Origin: Pantoea sp. Mb-10
Lineage (GTDB): Bacteria > Pseudomonadota > Gammaproteobacteria > Enterobacterales > Enterobacteriaceae
Direction: 5' to 3'
NCBI RefSeq assembly: GCF_021272205.1
Contig: NZ_JAJSDX010000003.1
Location: forward strand, 186,001-250,000
Length of the DNA: 64,000 bases
Positions 44,905 through 53,829 of the stretch are shown one piece after another. A model generated the notes under the pieces. It was not told the DNA's origin and made no database searches. It saw only the letters and a list, made by a program, of their open reading frames with translations. A program made the position numbers and the translations under genes. Within the stretch, counting starts at the first letter, position 1. Each line of letters starts with the position of its first letter.

Positions 44905-46029
44905 TAACCGCACGGCAGTTTCAGCCGCCCCGCTGCGGCGTACGGGCAAAGGGCCGATGGGCGCGGCCCTTTGCAATCCGCGCCCTGCGCCAGCCTCCGC
45001 TGTTCCCTCACTCCGCCGCAACGGCCTCACGGACCGCGCGGATTCGCCATCCCTGGCTCATTCCGCCCTCTCAGCGGCATCCCTGCCGCTTCGTCCTGGC
45101 CGTCACGCTCCGTTCGGCGCTCCGGATGGCGCCACAAACCTCGCCTTTAAGAGCCTTTTTCTGTTTTTTGTCTGGTGTTGTCTGGTTGGCCGTAAACGGG
45201 TCTGCGAAGACAGTGGCTGGCTGAAAAGAAGAAGAAGACAGAAACACAAGATTGAACAGGTTTCTGGTGAACACGGCGCGGGCGGGATGGTACTTAAAAG
45301 TCTTACCGCCACGCAGTGACCTTAAAAGACGTAAAAACACGAAAGAAGGGTTTTGCTTAACGCCGCGCGGTCTGAATGCTTCTTAAAAGTCCTACCGCCA
45401 CGCGGTGGCTGCGAAAAAAGTCATGGCGTGCAGCGGGGGGGTGTGAAGCGCCATCCCCACTCGCTGAACGACTGAAGGCTTCCAGGATGAGCCGCATGGA
45501 TGCGGCGAAAGGCGGCGTTGAGCAGGAGCGAATCGACGCCGGTCCGTCAGGAAGGCTGAGGGAGTGAAGGCACCGCGCAGCGGCGAGTGGGGCTGGCGCA
45601 GGGCCGGGGAGTGCAGAGGGCGCGGCCTGGCGCCCTCTGCTCGGTCGCCGCTACGCGGCAAAGGCACCTGCCAGTGCCATGGCGAACGAAACACGCTCCG
45701 TGCTAGCGGAAAGCACCGCAGCCACTGCCCGTGGCGAATCTACCCTCTGCTCGGTCGCCGCACCGCGGCAAAGGCACCTGCCAGTGCCATGGCGAACGAA
45801 AGTTGCACCGTGCTAGCGCCAGCGAGAAAGCACCGAGCCGCTGCCTGCGGCATAAGCCCGCCACTGCAAGTGGCAAAGGCACCTGCCTGTGCCATTGGCG
45901 AACGAAAGTTGCACCGTGCTAGCGCCAGCGAGAAAGCACCTGCCGCTGCCTGCGGCATAAGCCCGCCACAGCCCGTGGCTAAAGCACCCTGCCGCTGCCT
46001 GCGGCAAAAAGGCCAGGGGGCGCGGCCAA
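44849..46029 (+). repeat. Complex GC-rich repeat element, copy 1
   Basis: About 1.2 kb with no credible gene. It aligns with the reverse complement of 61,392-60,568. Block A (44,924-45,223) matches 60,976-61,275 over 300 bp without gaps and with about 5 differences by eye. Block B (about 45,431-45,671) matches about 60,637-60,876 with more changes. A central AT-richer part with CTTAAAAGTC motifs lies between. The tail holds three related units of about 105-110 bp starting at 45,657, 45,767 and 45,872. Open frames here occur in both copies but lack start signals and codon bias. Not a recognised insertion sequence. Confidence 0.85.
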
Positions 46030-46035
46030 GCGCCC

Positions 46036-46983
46036 TCATCGCGCGATTCCGATACCCTGTTTGCCCTGCCGCTTAACCTGATACATCGTCTCATCGGCAC
46101 GCGTGAGCGCATCGTCAAAGCGTACTTTGCCCTGTACCGCTGCGATACCCATTGACGCACCGATTTGCGCATAACCGTTGTCAAGTTCAAAGGGTTCCTG
46201 CGCGGCGTCCAGCACCCCCTGCGCGATCTTGCCCACCAGCGGATTGTCGAGGTCAAACGGCATCAGCAGCATAAACTCATCGCCGCCCAAACGGCCAATC
46301 ACCACGCTGGGTGGGAGGGCGTCACGGATACGCTGACTAAACTGTGTCAGCACCTTATCGCCGCTGCGGTGCCCCAGCGTATCGTTAACGTGCTTGAAGT
46401 TGTCCAGATCGATAAACGCGATGCACAGCGGACCTGCGGTGCGCAGGCTGAGAAAATGGGCATGCAGCGCATGTCGATTCGCCAGGCCGGTGAGCGGATC
46501 GTGGTGGGCAAGCAGAGAAAGCTGCGCTTCGTACTCTTTCTCTTTGGTCATATCGATATGCGTACCGGTCACTTTTAGCGGCAGGCCATTATCGTCCCAC
46601 GCCGTGACGCGTCCGCGATCCAGCACCCAGGTAATCTTGTCATCTTTTCCCAGCATGCGGTGCAGCGCTTCATAATAAGGCGCGCGCCCTTCGATATGAT
46701 CATAAAACGCGTTGAGAACCTCCGCGGCATCATCAGGGTGCAGGTGCGCGCGCCAGGCGTCAAAACGGGCTTCGGACGCGTTGGGCTGAAAATCCAGCAT
46801 CGCCCCCCAGCGCCGATTGAAAATCACCAGCTTGCCGCTGGGGATATCTAACTGCCACAAGCAGAGGCCCGTGCCATCTAACGCCGCACTGAGCTTGTTA
46901 CGCGCGTCGTGCGCGATGCGCTTTAAGCGCGCATTATGCTTTTTAAGCAGCGCAATCTGCTGACGTAACGCTTCTTCGGACAT
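46036..46983 (-). CDS. PAS-GGDEF diguanylate cyclase
   Basis: 315 residues. A short N-terminal coiled coil (1-30), a PAS-fold sensor domain (about 31-148, with a PAC-like VTGTHIDMTKEKEYE end), then a GGDEF domain with an intact RLGGDEF active site (233-237). Makes cyclic di-GMP, a signal for attachment and biofilm. No RxxD inhibitory site is seen at its usual place, so product feedback may be weak. No EAL domain and no membrane segment: a soluble sensor. The stop codon touches the repeat element, and an inverted repeat covers the start-codon region. Confidence 0.93.
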   Translation of the reverse strand: MSEEALRQQIALLKKHNARLKRIAHDARNKLSAALDGTGLCLWQLDIPSGKLVIFNRRWGAMLDFQPNASEARFDAWRAHLHPDDAAEVLNAFYDHIEGRAPYYEALHRMLGKDDKITWVLDRGRVTAWDDNGLPLKVTGTHIDMTKEKEYEAQLSLLAHHDPLTGLANRHALHAHFLSLRTAGPLCIAFIDLDNFKHVNDTLGHRSGDKVLTQFSQRIRDALPPSVVIGRLGGDEFMLLMPFDLDNPLVGKIAQGVLDAAQEPFELDNGYAQIGASMGIAAVQGKVRFDDALTRADETMYQVKRQGKQGIGIAR

Positions 46984-46987
46984 GGCT

Positions 46988-47027
46988 TGCGGCAGGCGAG
47001 AAAATAAGGGCTATTTTGCCTGCCGCA
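46988..47027. promoter_or_regulatory. Large inverted repeat at the start of the GGDEF gene
   Basis: TGCGGCAGGC / GCCTGCCGCA, a perfect 10-bp outer stem, encloses AAAATA-AGGGC-TATTTT. It lies 5 bp upstream of the start codon, where the ribosome binding site should be; none is evident outside the stem. It could block translation or be an operator. Its AGGGC-centred core recalls the palindrome upstream of the adhesin. Confidence 0.5.
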
Positions 47028-47282
47028 GCGCATCTGTAAACCACACGAACAAAAATCAGATTAGTCACCATGAATTGCACGCAACGAAGCGATAAACGCG
47101 TAGACCGCGACAAAATCCAGCGTAAAACGCGACGGCGCTGCGCAACCACATTTTAAGAAAAATCTCAAATCGACGTTAAATTTGTCCGATGCGCTGTCGC
47201 TCTCCTATCAAGCTGACCCTGAGTTAGCAGGAAGCGTCGCCCCGGCGGCGTGAAGGTTTTCTTTCTCTAAACTGAGAGACTC

Positions 47283-49016
47283 ATGATGTGGGAAAGCACG
47301 CTGGACGCGGTGTCATTGTGGAAAAGCGCTTTTCCTGTTGTCGAAGCGTTAGATTTTGTCTGGGCGCTGCATGGTGTCACCGCAATGGGGCTCTTCGGCT
47401 TATGCGGGCACACCCTGCGGCTGCGCGCACAGCTGAGGCGCCAGCTGCAGCAGGTGCATACCCGGCAGCGCCGCATAAACCAACTTGTCTGTCGCTTGCG
47501 TAACTTACGCCAGGCGCACCGTATCGTACTGCGGGCCAGTGAGGCGAAAAGCGCCTTTTTATCAGATACCTGTCACGACATTCGCACCCCGCTGGCCGCG
47601 CTGGTCGGTCTGCTGGCACTCGAGCGCCGCAACCACCGTGATGCCCAGCAGCGCCAGCGCAATCTCACGGCGGCATGGCGCACGTCATGTACGCTGCTGG
47701 ATCTGCTGGGCAAGCAACTCGATCTGGCCAAGATTGAGTCCGGAGCACATTTGTCACCGCCTCAACCTATTGTGCTGAGCAACGTATTGCACGATGTCGA
47801 CGCGCTGTTTCGCCCGGCGGCGCAGGCGAAAGGATTGGCGCTCAGCGTGACGCTGCGCGTGCACCACACCTGCGTATTGTTCAATCCTACGGCGCTAAAG
47901 CAGATTTTGTGCAACCTGCTCAGTAACGCCATTAAATTTACCGCGCGCGGCGCGATTACGGTGACGCTACAGCAAAGCGATAGCCAGCAGAGCCGCTATA
48001 CGCTGTGCGTGAGCGACAGCGGCCCGGGGCTCACGCCGGAACAGCAGCAGCGCATGTTTGACCCTTTCGTGCAGTTTCACACCTCGAATACGCAAGCCCG
48101 CGGCAGCGGCTTGGGGCTGGCGATTTGCCAACGACTGGCAGAGCAGCTCGATTGCGATCTGCAGGTAGAGAGCACGCCGCAACAAGGCTGTACGTTTACC
48201 CTGCACTTCACGGCACCGCCAGCGGTGGCTGTCGCAGCGCACCCGCCGATAGCCACAAGCGCGATCCCCGCCCCCGCACTGCGCCTGCTGGTGGTGGATG
48301 ATAACGCGATACAGCGTCAGCTGCTGTCACAGCAGCTTATGCAGGCGGGACATCAGGTGCTGCTGGCGGAAAATGCACGCACGGCGCTGGCGCTGTGGCG
48401 TCAGTACCAGCCGGACTGCATCCTGACCGACTGCCGCATGCCCGAGATTGATGGCGTCCGCTTTGCCCGCCTGCTGCGCGCCGAAGAGCAGCAACGCCAG
48501 TGGCAGCGCGCACTGCTATTTGGTCTGACGGCAAACGCGGAGACGCAAGAAAGGCTGCGGGCACTCGCTGCGGGAATGGATGACTGCCTGGTCAAACCGC
48601 TGGCGTTAGCGGATTTTCTGCCACGCGTGAACGCCGCGTTAGCCGCCAGGCAGGAAGCAACGCTGCACACGCTTAACCTGTTCACGGCGCACAATACCGC
48701 TGCCCTTCACACGCTCCTGGCGCTGGCGCGAAAGCAAAACGCGCACGACTTTAAGCGTTTGCAGCAGGCCGTAACGCGCAATGATTTTGCCGTCGCCCGT
48801 CACGCCGCCCATCAATTAAAGGGCAGCGCACTGATACTGCGCGCATCGCGCCTACAGCAGAGCTGCCTCGCGGCGGAGCAGGCCGCTGAGTGTGGCGATG
48901 CCCAACAATTACAGCAGATCATGCCCGCTGTCACCGCGGCGCTCGCCGAGCTGGAGCACCTTTTCCAGCAGCTCAACGGCACAACCTCCCCCTTCACAAA
49001 TGAGATAACGTCATGA
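47283..49016 (+). CDS. Hybrid sensor histidine kinase (HisKA-HATPase-REC-HPt)
   Basis: 577 residues. One hydrophobic N-terminal segment (about 22-44) and a coiled stretch lead to the HisKA domain with His98 (CHDIRTP). Then follow the ATPase (N215, DSGPGL 245-250, GSGLGL 274-279), a receiver with Asp383 (LTDCRMPE) and a C-terminal HPt domain with His510 (AAHQLKGSA). This is a complete EvgS/BvgS-like phosphorelay but without a periplasmic sensor domain, so the signal is probably sensed in the membrane or cytosol. It overlaps the next gene by 4 bases (ATGA), marking that gene as its partner. Confidence 0.92.
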   Translation: MMWESTLDAVSLWKSAFPVVEALDFVWALHGVTAMGLFGLCGHTLRLRAQLRRQLQQVHTRQRRINQLVCRLRNLRQAHRIVLRASEAKSAFLSDTCHDIRTPLAALVGLLALERRNHRDAQQRQRNLTAAWRTSCTLLDLLGKQLDLAKIESGAHLSPPQPIVLSNVLHDVDALFRPAAQAKGLALSVTLRVHHTCVLFNPTALKQILCNLLSNAIKFTARGAITVTLQQSDSQQSRYTLCVSDSGPGLTPEQQQRMFDPFVQFHTSNTQARGSGLGLAICQRLAEQLDCDLQVESTPQQGCTFTLHFTAPPAVAVAAHPPIATSAIPAPALRLLVVDDNAIQRQLLSQQLMQAGHQVLLAENARTALALWRQYQPDCILTDCRMPEIDGVRFARLLRAEEQQRQWQRALLFGLTANAETQERLRALAAGMDDCLVKPLALADFLPRVNAALAARQEATLHTLNLFTAHNTAALHTLLALARKQNAHDFKRLQQAVTRNDFAVARHAAHQLKGSALILRASRLQQSCLAAEQAAECGDAQQLQQIMPAVTAALAELEHLFQQLNGTTSPFTNEITS

Positions 49017-49708
49017 ACAGCCCATCGCCGTTGCACCTCGTCGTTCTGGACGATCATCCTCTTATTGGTAAAGCCATTGAATATCGCCTGGCTGAAGAAA
49101 CGGATTTCATCTGGGCGGGCGCGTTTACGCAGCGCCAGCAGCTGCTGGCATTCATACAGCACCACCCGGTGGATATCCTGATTCTTGACTACATGCTCAA
49201 CGAGCAGGATCTGGATGGCATCGCGCTGGTAAACCAGCTGTTAAGGCACCTGCCTGCGCTGCGTATTTTAGTGTATTCCGCCGTGGAGAAGCCCGCGATT
49301 GTTCAGCTTTTGGTGAAAGCAGGCGTACTTGGTTTCGTGGGGAAGAGTCACACGTCAGAAGTCTTACTGGCGGGACTGCGCCAGGTTGCGCGGCGCGAAC
49401 TGTTTCTCACGGCCGACATGCTGCTGGAGCTGGATCGCCTTAATGAGTCGGCGCAAGAGATGCACGACTATTTGCCGCCGCGCGAAGATGGCAGCGTGGA
49501 TAAAGTCATGCTGCGTAGCTTAAGTCCGCGTGAGCTGGAAGTGCTGCGCTGCTACCTTGACGGCTTAAGCATTACCCAAATTGCCAGTAAATACGCACGC
49601 AGTCGTAAAACCATCAGCGGGCACAAGCAGACGGCATTGCGCAAGCTGGGGCTGCGTTCGGATCGGGAGTTGTTTAAGTACAGCGAACACTTTTCGCATT
49701 TGAATTAA
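49013..49708 (+). CDS. LuxR/RcsB-type response regulator, partner of the hybrid kinase
   Basis: 231 residues. Receiver domain with acidic pocket LDDH (13-14), phosphoacceptor Asp59 (LILDYML) and conserved lysine in GFVGKSH. The C-terminal LuxR helix-turn-helix (LSPRELEVLRCYLDGLSITQIASKYARSRKTISGHK, split here: about 169-204) resembles RcsB and EvgA. Co-translated with the kinase gene through an ATGA overlap. Target genes are unknown; the divergent cyclase gene and the adjacent MFS gene are candidates by position. Confidence 0.93.
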   Translation: MNSPSPLHLVVLDDHPLIGKAIEYRLAEETDFIWAGAFTQRQQLLAFIQHHPVDILILDYMLNEQDLDGIALVNQLLRHLPALRILVYSAVEKPAIVQLLVKAGVLGFVGKSHTSEVLLAGLRQVARRELFLTADMLLELDRLNESAQEMHDYLPPREDGSVDKVMLRSLSPRELEVLRCYLDGLSITQIASKYARSRKTISGHKQTALRKLGLRSDRELFKYSEHFSHLN

Positions 49709-50246
49709 TCTATCTGCCTGCGGCAAGGCATCTGCACCGATCGAGGCGTTCAAGCTTGAGCAAAGCGAAGCCCCCGGCTACGCGCAGAACGCTTGGCGCC
49801 ACAAGTGCGCGTTAGCCCTTTGGCTGGTGCGTTCAACAAGATGAAATTTATTGCCCGTTGCCCCTACGCGCCACTTACCCTGTTCAACACCCCATTGCAC
49901 GTTATTTGACACAGTTGCACACAAAATCATTAATGATATTTATCATCAGTTTAACGTGATAGGTAACGTTATTTTTGTCGCATGAAGATTTTTTTAAAAA
50001 GCGGAAAAAACGTTTCCCGGTGCGAGTGAAAAGAACAAAACGCAACCCCTTCTGCAAAGAGGCCTTTTTAATAGGGAGAGGGAGATAAAAAACAGCGATA
50101 AACGCTAATGTAAATGGTATAGCGTGAAAACATTACATTAATTGACATAAAAATAACGCGCATATAGGTTAGGTATCTTAATGATTTCTACCCTACACGC
50201 CTTGTATGACGATTTCATGACAAAGCTTAAAAGGAAGGTGGTCACC
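49709..50246. other. AT-rich region upstream of an MFS gene
   Basis: The first part carries a TGCCTGCGGCA palindrome like the tail of the long repeat element. From about 49,880 the sequence turns AT-rich. No gene is supported apart from a possible 22-codon extension of the MFS gene from 50,181. Confidence 0.5.
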
Positions 50247-51428
50247 ATGGAAGAACGTGCACTGCAAGCCCCGTCGCCGGTATGGACAAGTCGGTTGATA
50301 TGGGCGGTAAACCTCTGCTCTATCAGCGCTTCAACCTTATATTATATCTATCTCTCCTGGTACATTTACCATGCCACCGGCAATATTATTCTGTCGCAGG
50401 CCGTGCTTTATGCGCCCATGATTTTGCCCGTGCTGTTTGTTAATCAGGTGCAGAGCATTGCGGAAAAAACCTCGCCGCGAAAATTATTAATGGTCAGCAA
50501 TATCGCGGCCGCCGTCTGCACCCTTTTTATCTTTAGCTTGCTTCCTGCGCTTCCTACGCTGGCGCTGTTAGGCGGACTGCTCATCGGCTCCATTGACGCC
50601 CTGCAACGCGTAGGCCGTATTGTCGCGATAAAACACTATTTTAGCGGCGATAAAATTGAGACCACCGTTCCCCTTACGCTTACTGCCCAATTTATTGCAG
50701 GGGGGCTTGCGGGGATGCTAATGGGCAGTATCAAGGGCGAGATGTCACCGCACCTTGCCATGGCAATGATTTCGGTGTTATTTGTGGTTTCGGTGGTATC
50801 CGCTTACCTGTTGCCTAAACTCAATCTCCACCCGCAAGGGCAAAAACAGACGCGATCGCTTAAGTCGTTTATTGTGCTGTTAGCCGCCCATGCCCCTTTG
50901 AAAAAAGCCTTTCTTAATTTCGTGCTGTTTATTACGTTCTTTCAGGGGTTTTTTAACGTCTCGCGCGTGACCCTGCCCTCTCACGTATTGAACCTGCCTG
51001 AAAACTATGTGGGCTACCTGCAATTAATTAACAGCGGTGCCGCCCTGGCTGGCGCACTTTTTTACTATGTTTATAATCGTCGCGGAGTGAAGTTTAATCC
51101 GCTTTACATGGCCATAATCAGCGCCCTGTTCATGCTGCTTACCTCACTCGGCATCAGCGTTTACACCAGCTTCACCGCTTATTTTTTCTATATCTTCTTT
51201 TTCGAACTGGCCTTTTTTAAGTTACAAGCCGATATCGTGTTGCAAAGCGATATCAAAGATATGCCGATGATTGCCGCCATGCAGTACGCTGGTGTTTACA
51301 TCGGTATGATCTCATCCATATTTACCGGTTCACTGCTCACGCAATATTCTCATCTTTACGTGGTCGCCGTGGTGTTTGCTGCCGCTTATTTTGTTGGCTA
51401 CTGCTTACTCAGTAAAAAGAAAGCCTAA
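50247..51428 (+). CDS. Major facilitator superfamily transporter
   Basis: 393 residues with about 10-12 hydrophobic helices. Start at 50,247 (MEERALQ) with AAGGAAGG 8 nt upstream; an ATG at 50,181 in frame would add 22 polar residues. I do not recognise a subfamily. The helices are rich in Tyr and Phe, and the loop motifs do not match sugar porters. Base composition is more AT-rich than neighbouring genes, and so is its upstream region, which suggests acquisition from elsewhere. It may be an exporter controlled by the kinase/regulator pair just upstream, by position only. Confidence 0.8.
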   Translation: MEERALQAPSPVWTSRLIWAVNLCSISASTLYYIYLSWYIYHATGNIILSQAVLYAPMILPVLFVNQVQSIAEKTSPRKLLMVSNIAAAVCTLFIFSLLPALPTLALLGGLLIGSIDALQRVGRIVAIKHYFSGDKIETTVPLTLTAQFIAGGLAGMLMGSIKGEMSPHLAMAMISVLFVVSVVSAYLLPKLNLHPQGQKQTRSLKSFIVLLAAHAPLKKAFLNFVLFITFFQGFFNVSRVTLPSHVLNLPENYVGYLQLINSGAALAGALFYYVYNRRGVKFNPLYMAIISALFMLLTSLGISVYTSFTAYFFYIFFFELAFFKLQADIVLQSDIKDMPMIAAMQYAGVYIGMISSIFTGSLLTQYSHLYVVAVVFAAAYFVGYCLLSKKKA

Positions 51429-51438
51429 CCTCTTTTGC

Positions 51439-51480
51439 GCCGTCGGAGATGCAGCGTGACTGGCACGCATTACCGACGGC
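51439..51480. terminator. Hairpin between two convergent MFS genes
   Basis: GCCGTCGG / CCGACGGC, 8 bp, enclosing a further ATGC/GCAT pairing. No strong T-run follows on either strand, so this is a weak terminator candidate. Confidence 0.35.
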
Positions 51481-51514
51481 ACGTGCATCAAGAACCCTCT
51501 CTAATCGCGCTTAT

Positions 51515-52696
51515 TCACTGGGGTTTTAACCGGGCGATCAGCGCTATGCTGCTCGCCATGACACCCGCCGCAAGCAAGGCCATCCCCTGAAGGCCAGCTA
51601 TCGCTAACGCCTGCCCCCCAACAAGTGCACCGGTGCCGATCGCGGTGTTAAAAATGGCAACATACACCCCTGACGCTGGCTGCGCCGCCTCACCGGCACT
51701 CCGTAGCAGCCACGTCTGCAATCCCACAAACACAATCGCGATACCTGCAGCCCATCCGGCGAGCAACAAGCCGCTGAACACCAAAGGCAAGGGGGCAGTC
51801 ATGGCGATTCCCAGCATAGCAAGGGCAGCGGAACTCAGGATTAATGATAATAAGATCAAGTTCTTGAGATGGCGGTCAATCAGTTTTCCGGCAACAATAT
51901 TTCCTAGCATGCCGGCGAGTCCGGCCATCAGCAGCAAACCGGAAATAGCGGACGCGGGGACCTGCTGTGCCTGCGTTAACAGAGGTTCCAGATACGTAAA
52001 TGCAGCAAAGTGCGCAGTAATAATGCAGGCCGTGGCACCGAACAAAGCAAGGAGCATGGGATTTTTGAGTATCCCAACGTAAACATCCAGCCTTAGCGGG
52101 CGGGCCCCTGATAGCGGCGGAAGTGTCCAGAAGAGAACACAGGCGGTGGCAAAGGCGATCAGCGCAATGGCCATAAATGCAGTGCGCCATCCAGTCATGT
52201 CGGCAATCAAACTGGACAGTGGCACGCCCAGAACACTTGCCGCAGAAACGCCGCCAAAAATTACCGCTGTCGCAAGCCCAAGCTTCTCCGCTGGGACAAG
52301 CTGAGAAGCCACAATACCGATCAACGCCCAGAATGCTCCGTGCGCCATCGCGCCTACCATGCGGGAATACATTAACGCGGACATAGAAGAAGCGTGCGCC
52401 GCGGCCACGCAGGAGAGAGCAAGGATCGTCATCAATGCCACTAACAGGGCTTTACGTGAAATTTGCGCGGGAATGCAGCCAGACAACAGTGCGGCCAGGG
52501 CCGCAACCCAGCCGTAAGCCGTCACGACCAAGCCTGCGCCCGATGCAGTCTGATTCAGATCTTTTGCTAACAGACTGAGCATGCCCACAGGTGCCAGTTC
52601 ACTGGTCACAATTGAAAATGCGCTCACGCCAAGTGCGGTAACGGCCACCCAAATGCGCGTTGATTCTTGTCTTACGGATAAAACGGTGTCATTCAT
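51515..52696 (-). CDS. MFS efflux transporter, DHA1/SotB-like
   Basis: 393 residues and 12 predicted helices. The N-terminal pattern (ALGVSAFSIVTSELAPVGML, AYGWVAALAALLSG) and motif GVPLSSLIADMTGWR belong to the DHA1 sugar/drug exporter group around SotB (YdeA) and related permeases. The substrate is not predictable. Lies 56 bp after an aldo/keto reductase on the same strand, so the two may be one transcript acting on a reactive carbonyl or drug. Confidence 0.88.
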   Translation of the reverse strand: MNDTVLSVRQESTRIWVAVTALGVSAFSIVTSELAPVGMLSLLAKDLNQTASGAGLVVTAYGWVAALAALLSGCIPAQISRKALLVALMTILALSCVAAAHASSMSALMYSRMVGAMAHGAFWALIGIVASQLVPAEKLGLATAVIFGGVSAASVLGVPLSSLIADMTGWRTAFMAIALIAFATACVLFWTLPPLSGARPLRLDVYVGILKNPMLLALFGATACIITAHFAAFTYLEPLLTQAQQVPASAISGLLLMAGLAGMLGNIVAGKLIDRHLKNLILLSLILSSAALAMLGIAMTAPLPLVFSGLLLAGWAAGIAIVFVGLQTWLLRSAGEAAQPASGVYVAIFNTAIGTGALVGGQALAIAGLQGMALLAAGVMASSIALIARLKPQ

Positions 52697-52752
52697 ACCA
52701 TGTGTACTCTTAGAATTTAGGGGCGGGCGATAAAGGTATTTTTGCTAAGCAT

Positions 52753-53736
52753 TCAGGCATTTATCCCTTTCATGCCTTCAGGCGTGTAACGTTCCCCCCT
52801 AATGGGAATGCGAGAAAGGGCGGCGCGTATTGCCTGTTGTTCCGCGCCAGAGAGTTGCACGTCCTGCGCGCGCGCGTTTTCATTCAGGCGACTCAGGTTG
52901 CATGTGCCGGGTATAGGCACAATGTTCTCGCCCTGCGCCAGTATCCAGGCTAGCGCTATCTGTGAGGGTTTACAGCCTTTGCGCTCTGCCAGCCTGGTGA
53001 GCATCCCCACTAACGTGTGGTTGATGGCCATATTTTCCGGTTGAAAACGCGGTAGCGAACGGCGGAAATCCGCCTTGTCAGGAAGCGGCTGATGCTGAAA
53101 TCGTCCTGTCAGAAATCCCCGCCCCAAGGGGGAATAGGCCACAAACCCAATACCCAGCGCGTTACACAGCGGCAGGATGCTTGTCTCTGCATCGCGGCTC
53201 CATAAGGAGTACTCGGTTTGTACGGCTGCCACGGGATGAACAGCGTGGGCGCGCCTGAGCGTCTCAGCGCTCACTTCGCATAATCCGATGTGCCCAATCT
53301 TACCCGCTTGCACCAGCTTCGACAGGCCGAACAAGGTCTCTTCAATCGGCGTACTGGCGTCAATGCGGTGCACATAGAAAAGATCGATATGCTCAACGCC
53401 AAGGCGTTTAAGTGACGCCTCACAACTCTGACGAGCATAGTCTGGCTTGTTACACAGCCGCCGTTGGTATTCGCCAGGTTGGCGCACGATGCCAAATTTT
53501 GTCGCCAGCGTCAGCGTGGGTTTGCGCGACTTAATGAACTTCCCCAGTAACTCTTCATTGTGACCGCAACCATACGTATCGGCGGTGTCGAGGAACGTCA
53601 TCCCCAAGGCCAACGCGTTATCCAGTACGGCCATAGCCGCGCGATCGTCACGCGGGCCATAAAATTCGCTCATCCCCATACAGCCCAAGCCAAGTGCAGA
53701 AACGCGAAGCGTTGGCGTCAGATTACGTGTTTGCAT
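52753..53736 (-). CDS. Aldo/keto reductase
   Basis: 327 residues. TIM-barrel NADPH-dependent reductase with the catalytic tetrad: Asp and Tyr in FLDTADTYGCGHNEE, Lys in TLATKFG and His in LFYVHRID. The NADP-binding IPIPGT segment appears as IVPIPGTCNLSRL. Closest in pattern to the YakC/AKR13-type reductases. Divergent from a LysR-type gene 93 bp away, its likely regulator. Confidence 0.93.
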   Translation of the reverse strand: MQTRNLTPTLRVSALGLGCMGMSEFYGPRDDRAAMAVLDNALALGMTFLDTADTYGCGHNEELLGKFIKSRKPTLTLATKFGIVRQPGEYQRRLCNKPDYARQSCEASLKRLGVEHIDLFYVHRIDASTPIEETLFGLSKLVQAGKIGHIGLCEVSAETLRRAHAVHPVAAVQTEYSLWSRDAETSILPLCNALGIGFVAYSPLGRGFLTGRFQHQPLPDKADFRRSLPRFQPENMAINHTLVGMLTRLAERKGCKPSQIALAWILAQGENIVPIPGTCNLSRLNENARAQDVQLSGAEQQAIRAALSRIPIRGERYTPEGMKGINA

Positions 53737-53829
53737 ATTTATCTCCTTGTGAGGGCTGCAGTATCATTGCGATCAAAATTAGAAAACAGACATGAAAACG
53801 GATACTCGTTTTCCATAATCGGAAAAAGC

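Noticed and set aside
44589-46076. Possible proteins in repeat copy 1 (for example 44,774-45,319 with a segment FKSLFLFFVWCCLVG also found in copy 2)
   Set aside because: The shared peptide follows from the shared DNA. Frames lack ribosome binding sites and normal codon use, start and end differently in the two copies, and are rich in Arg, Pro and Ala. More likely non-coding.
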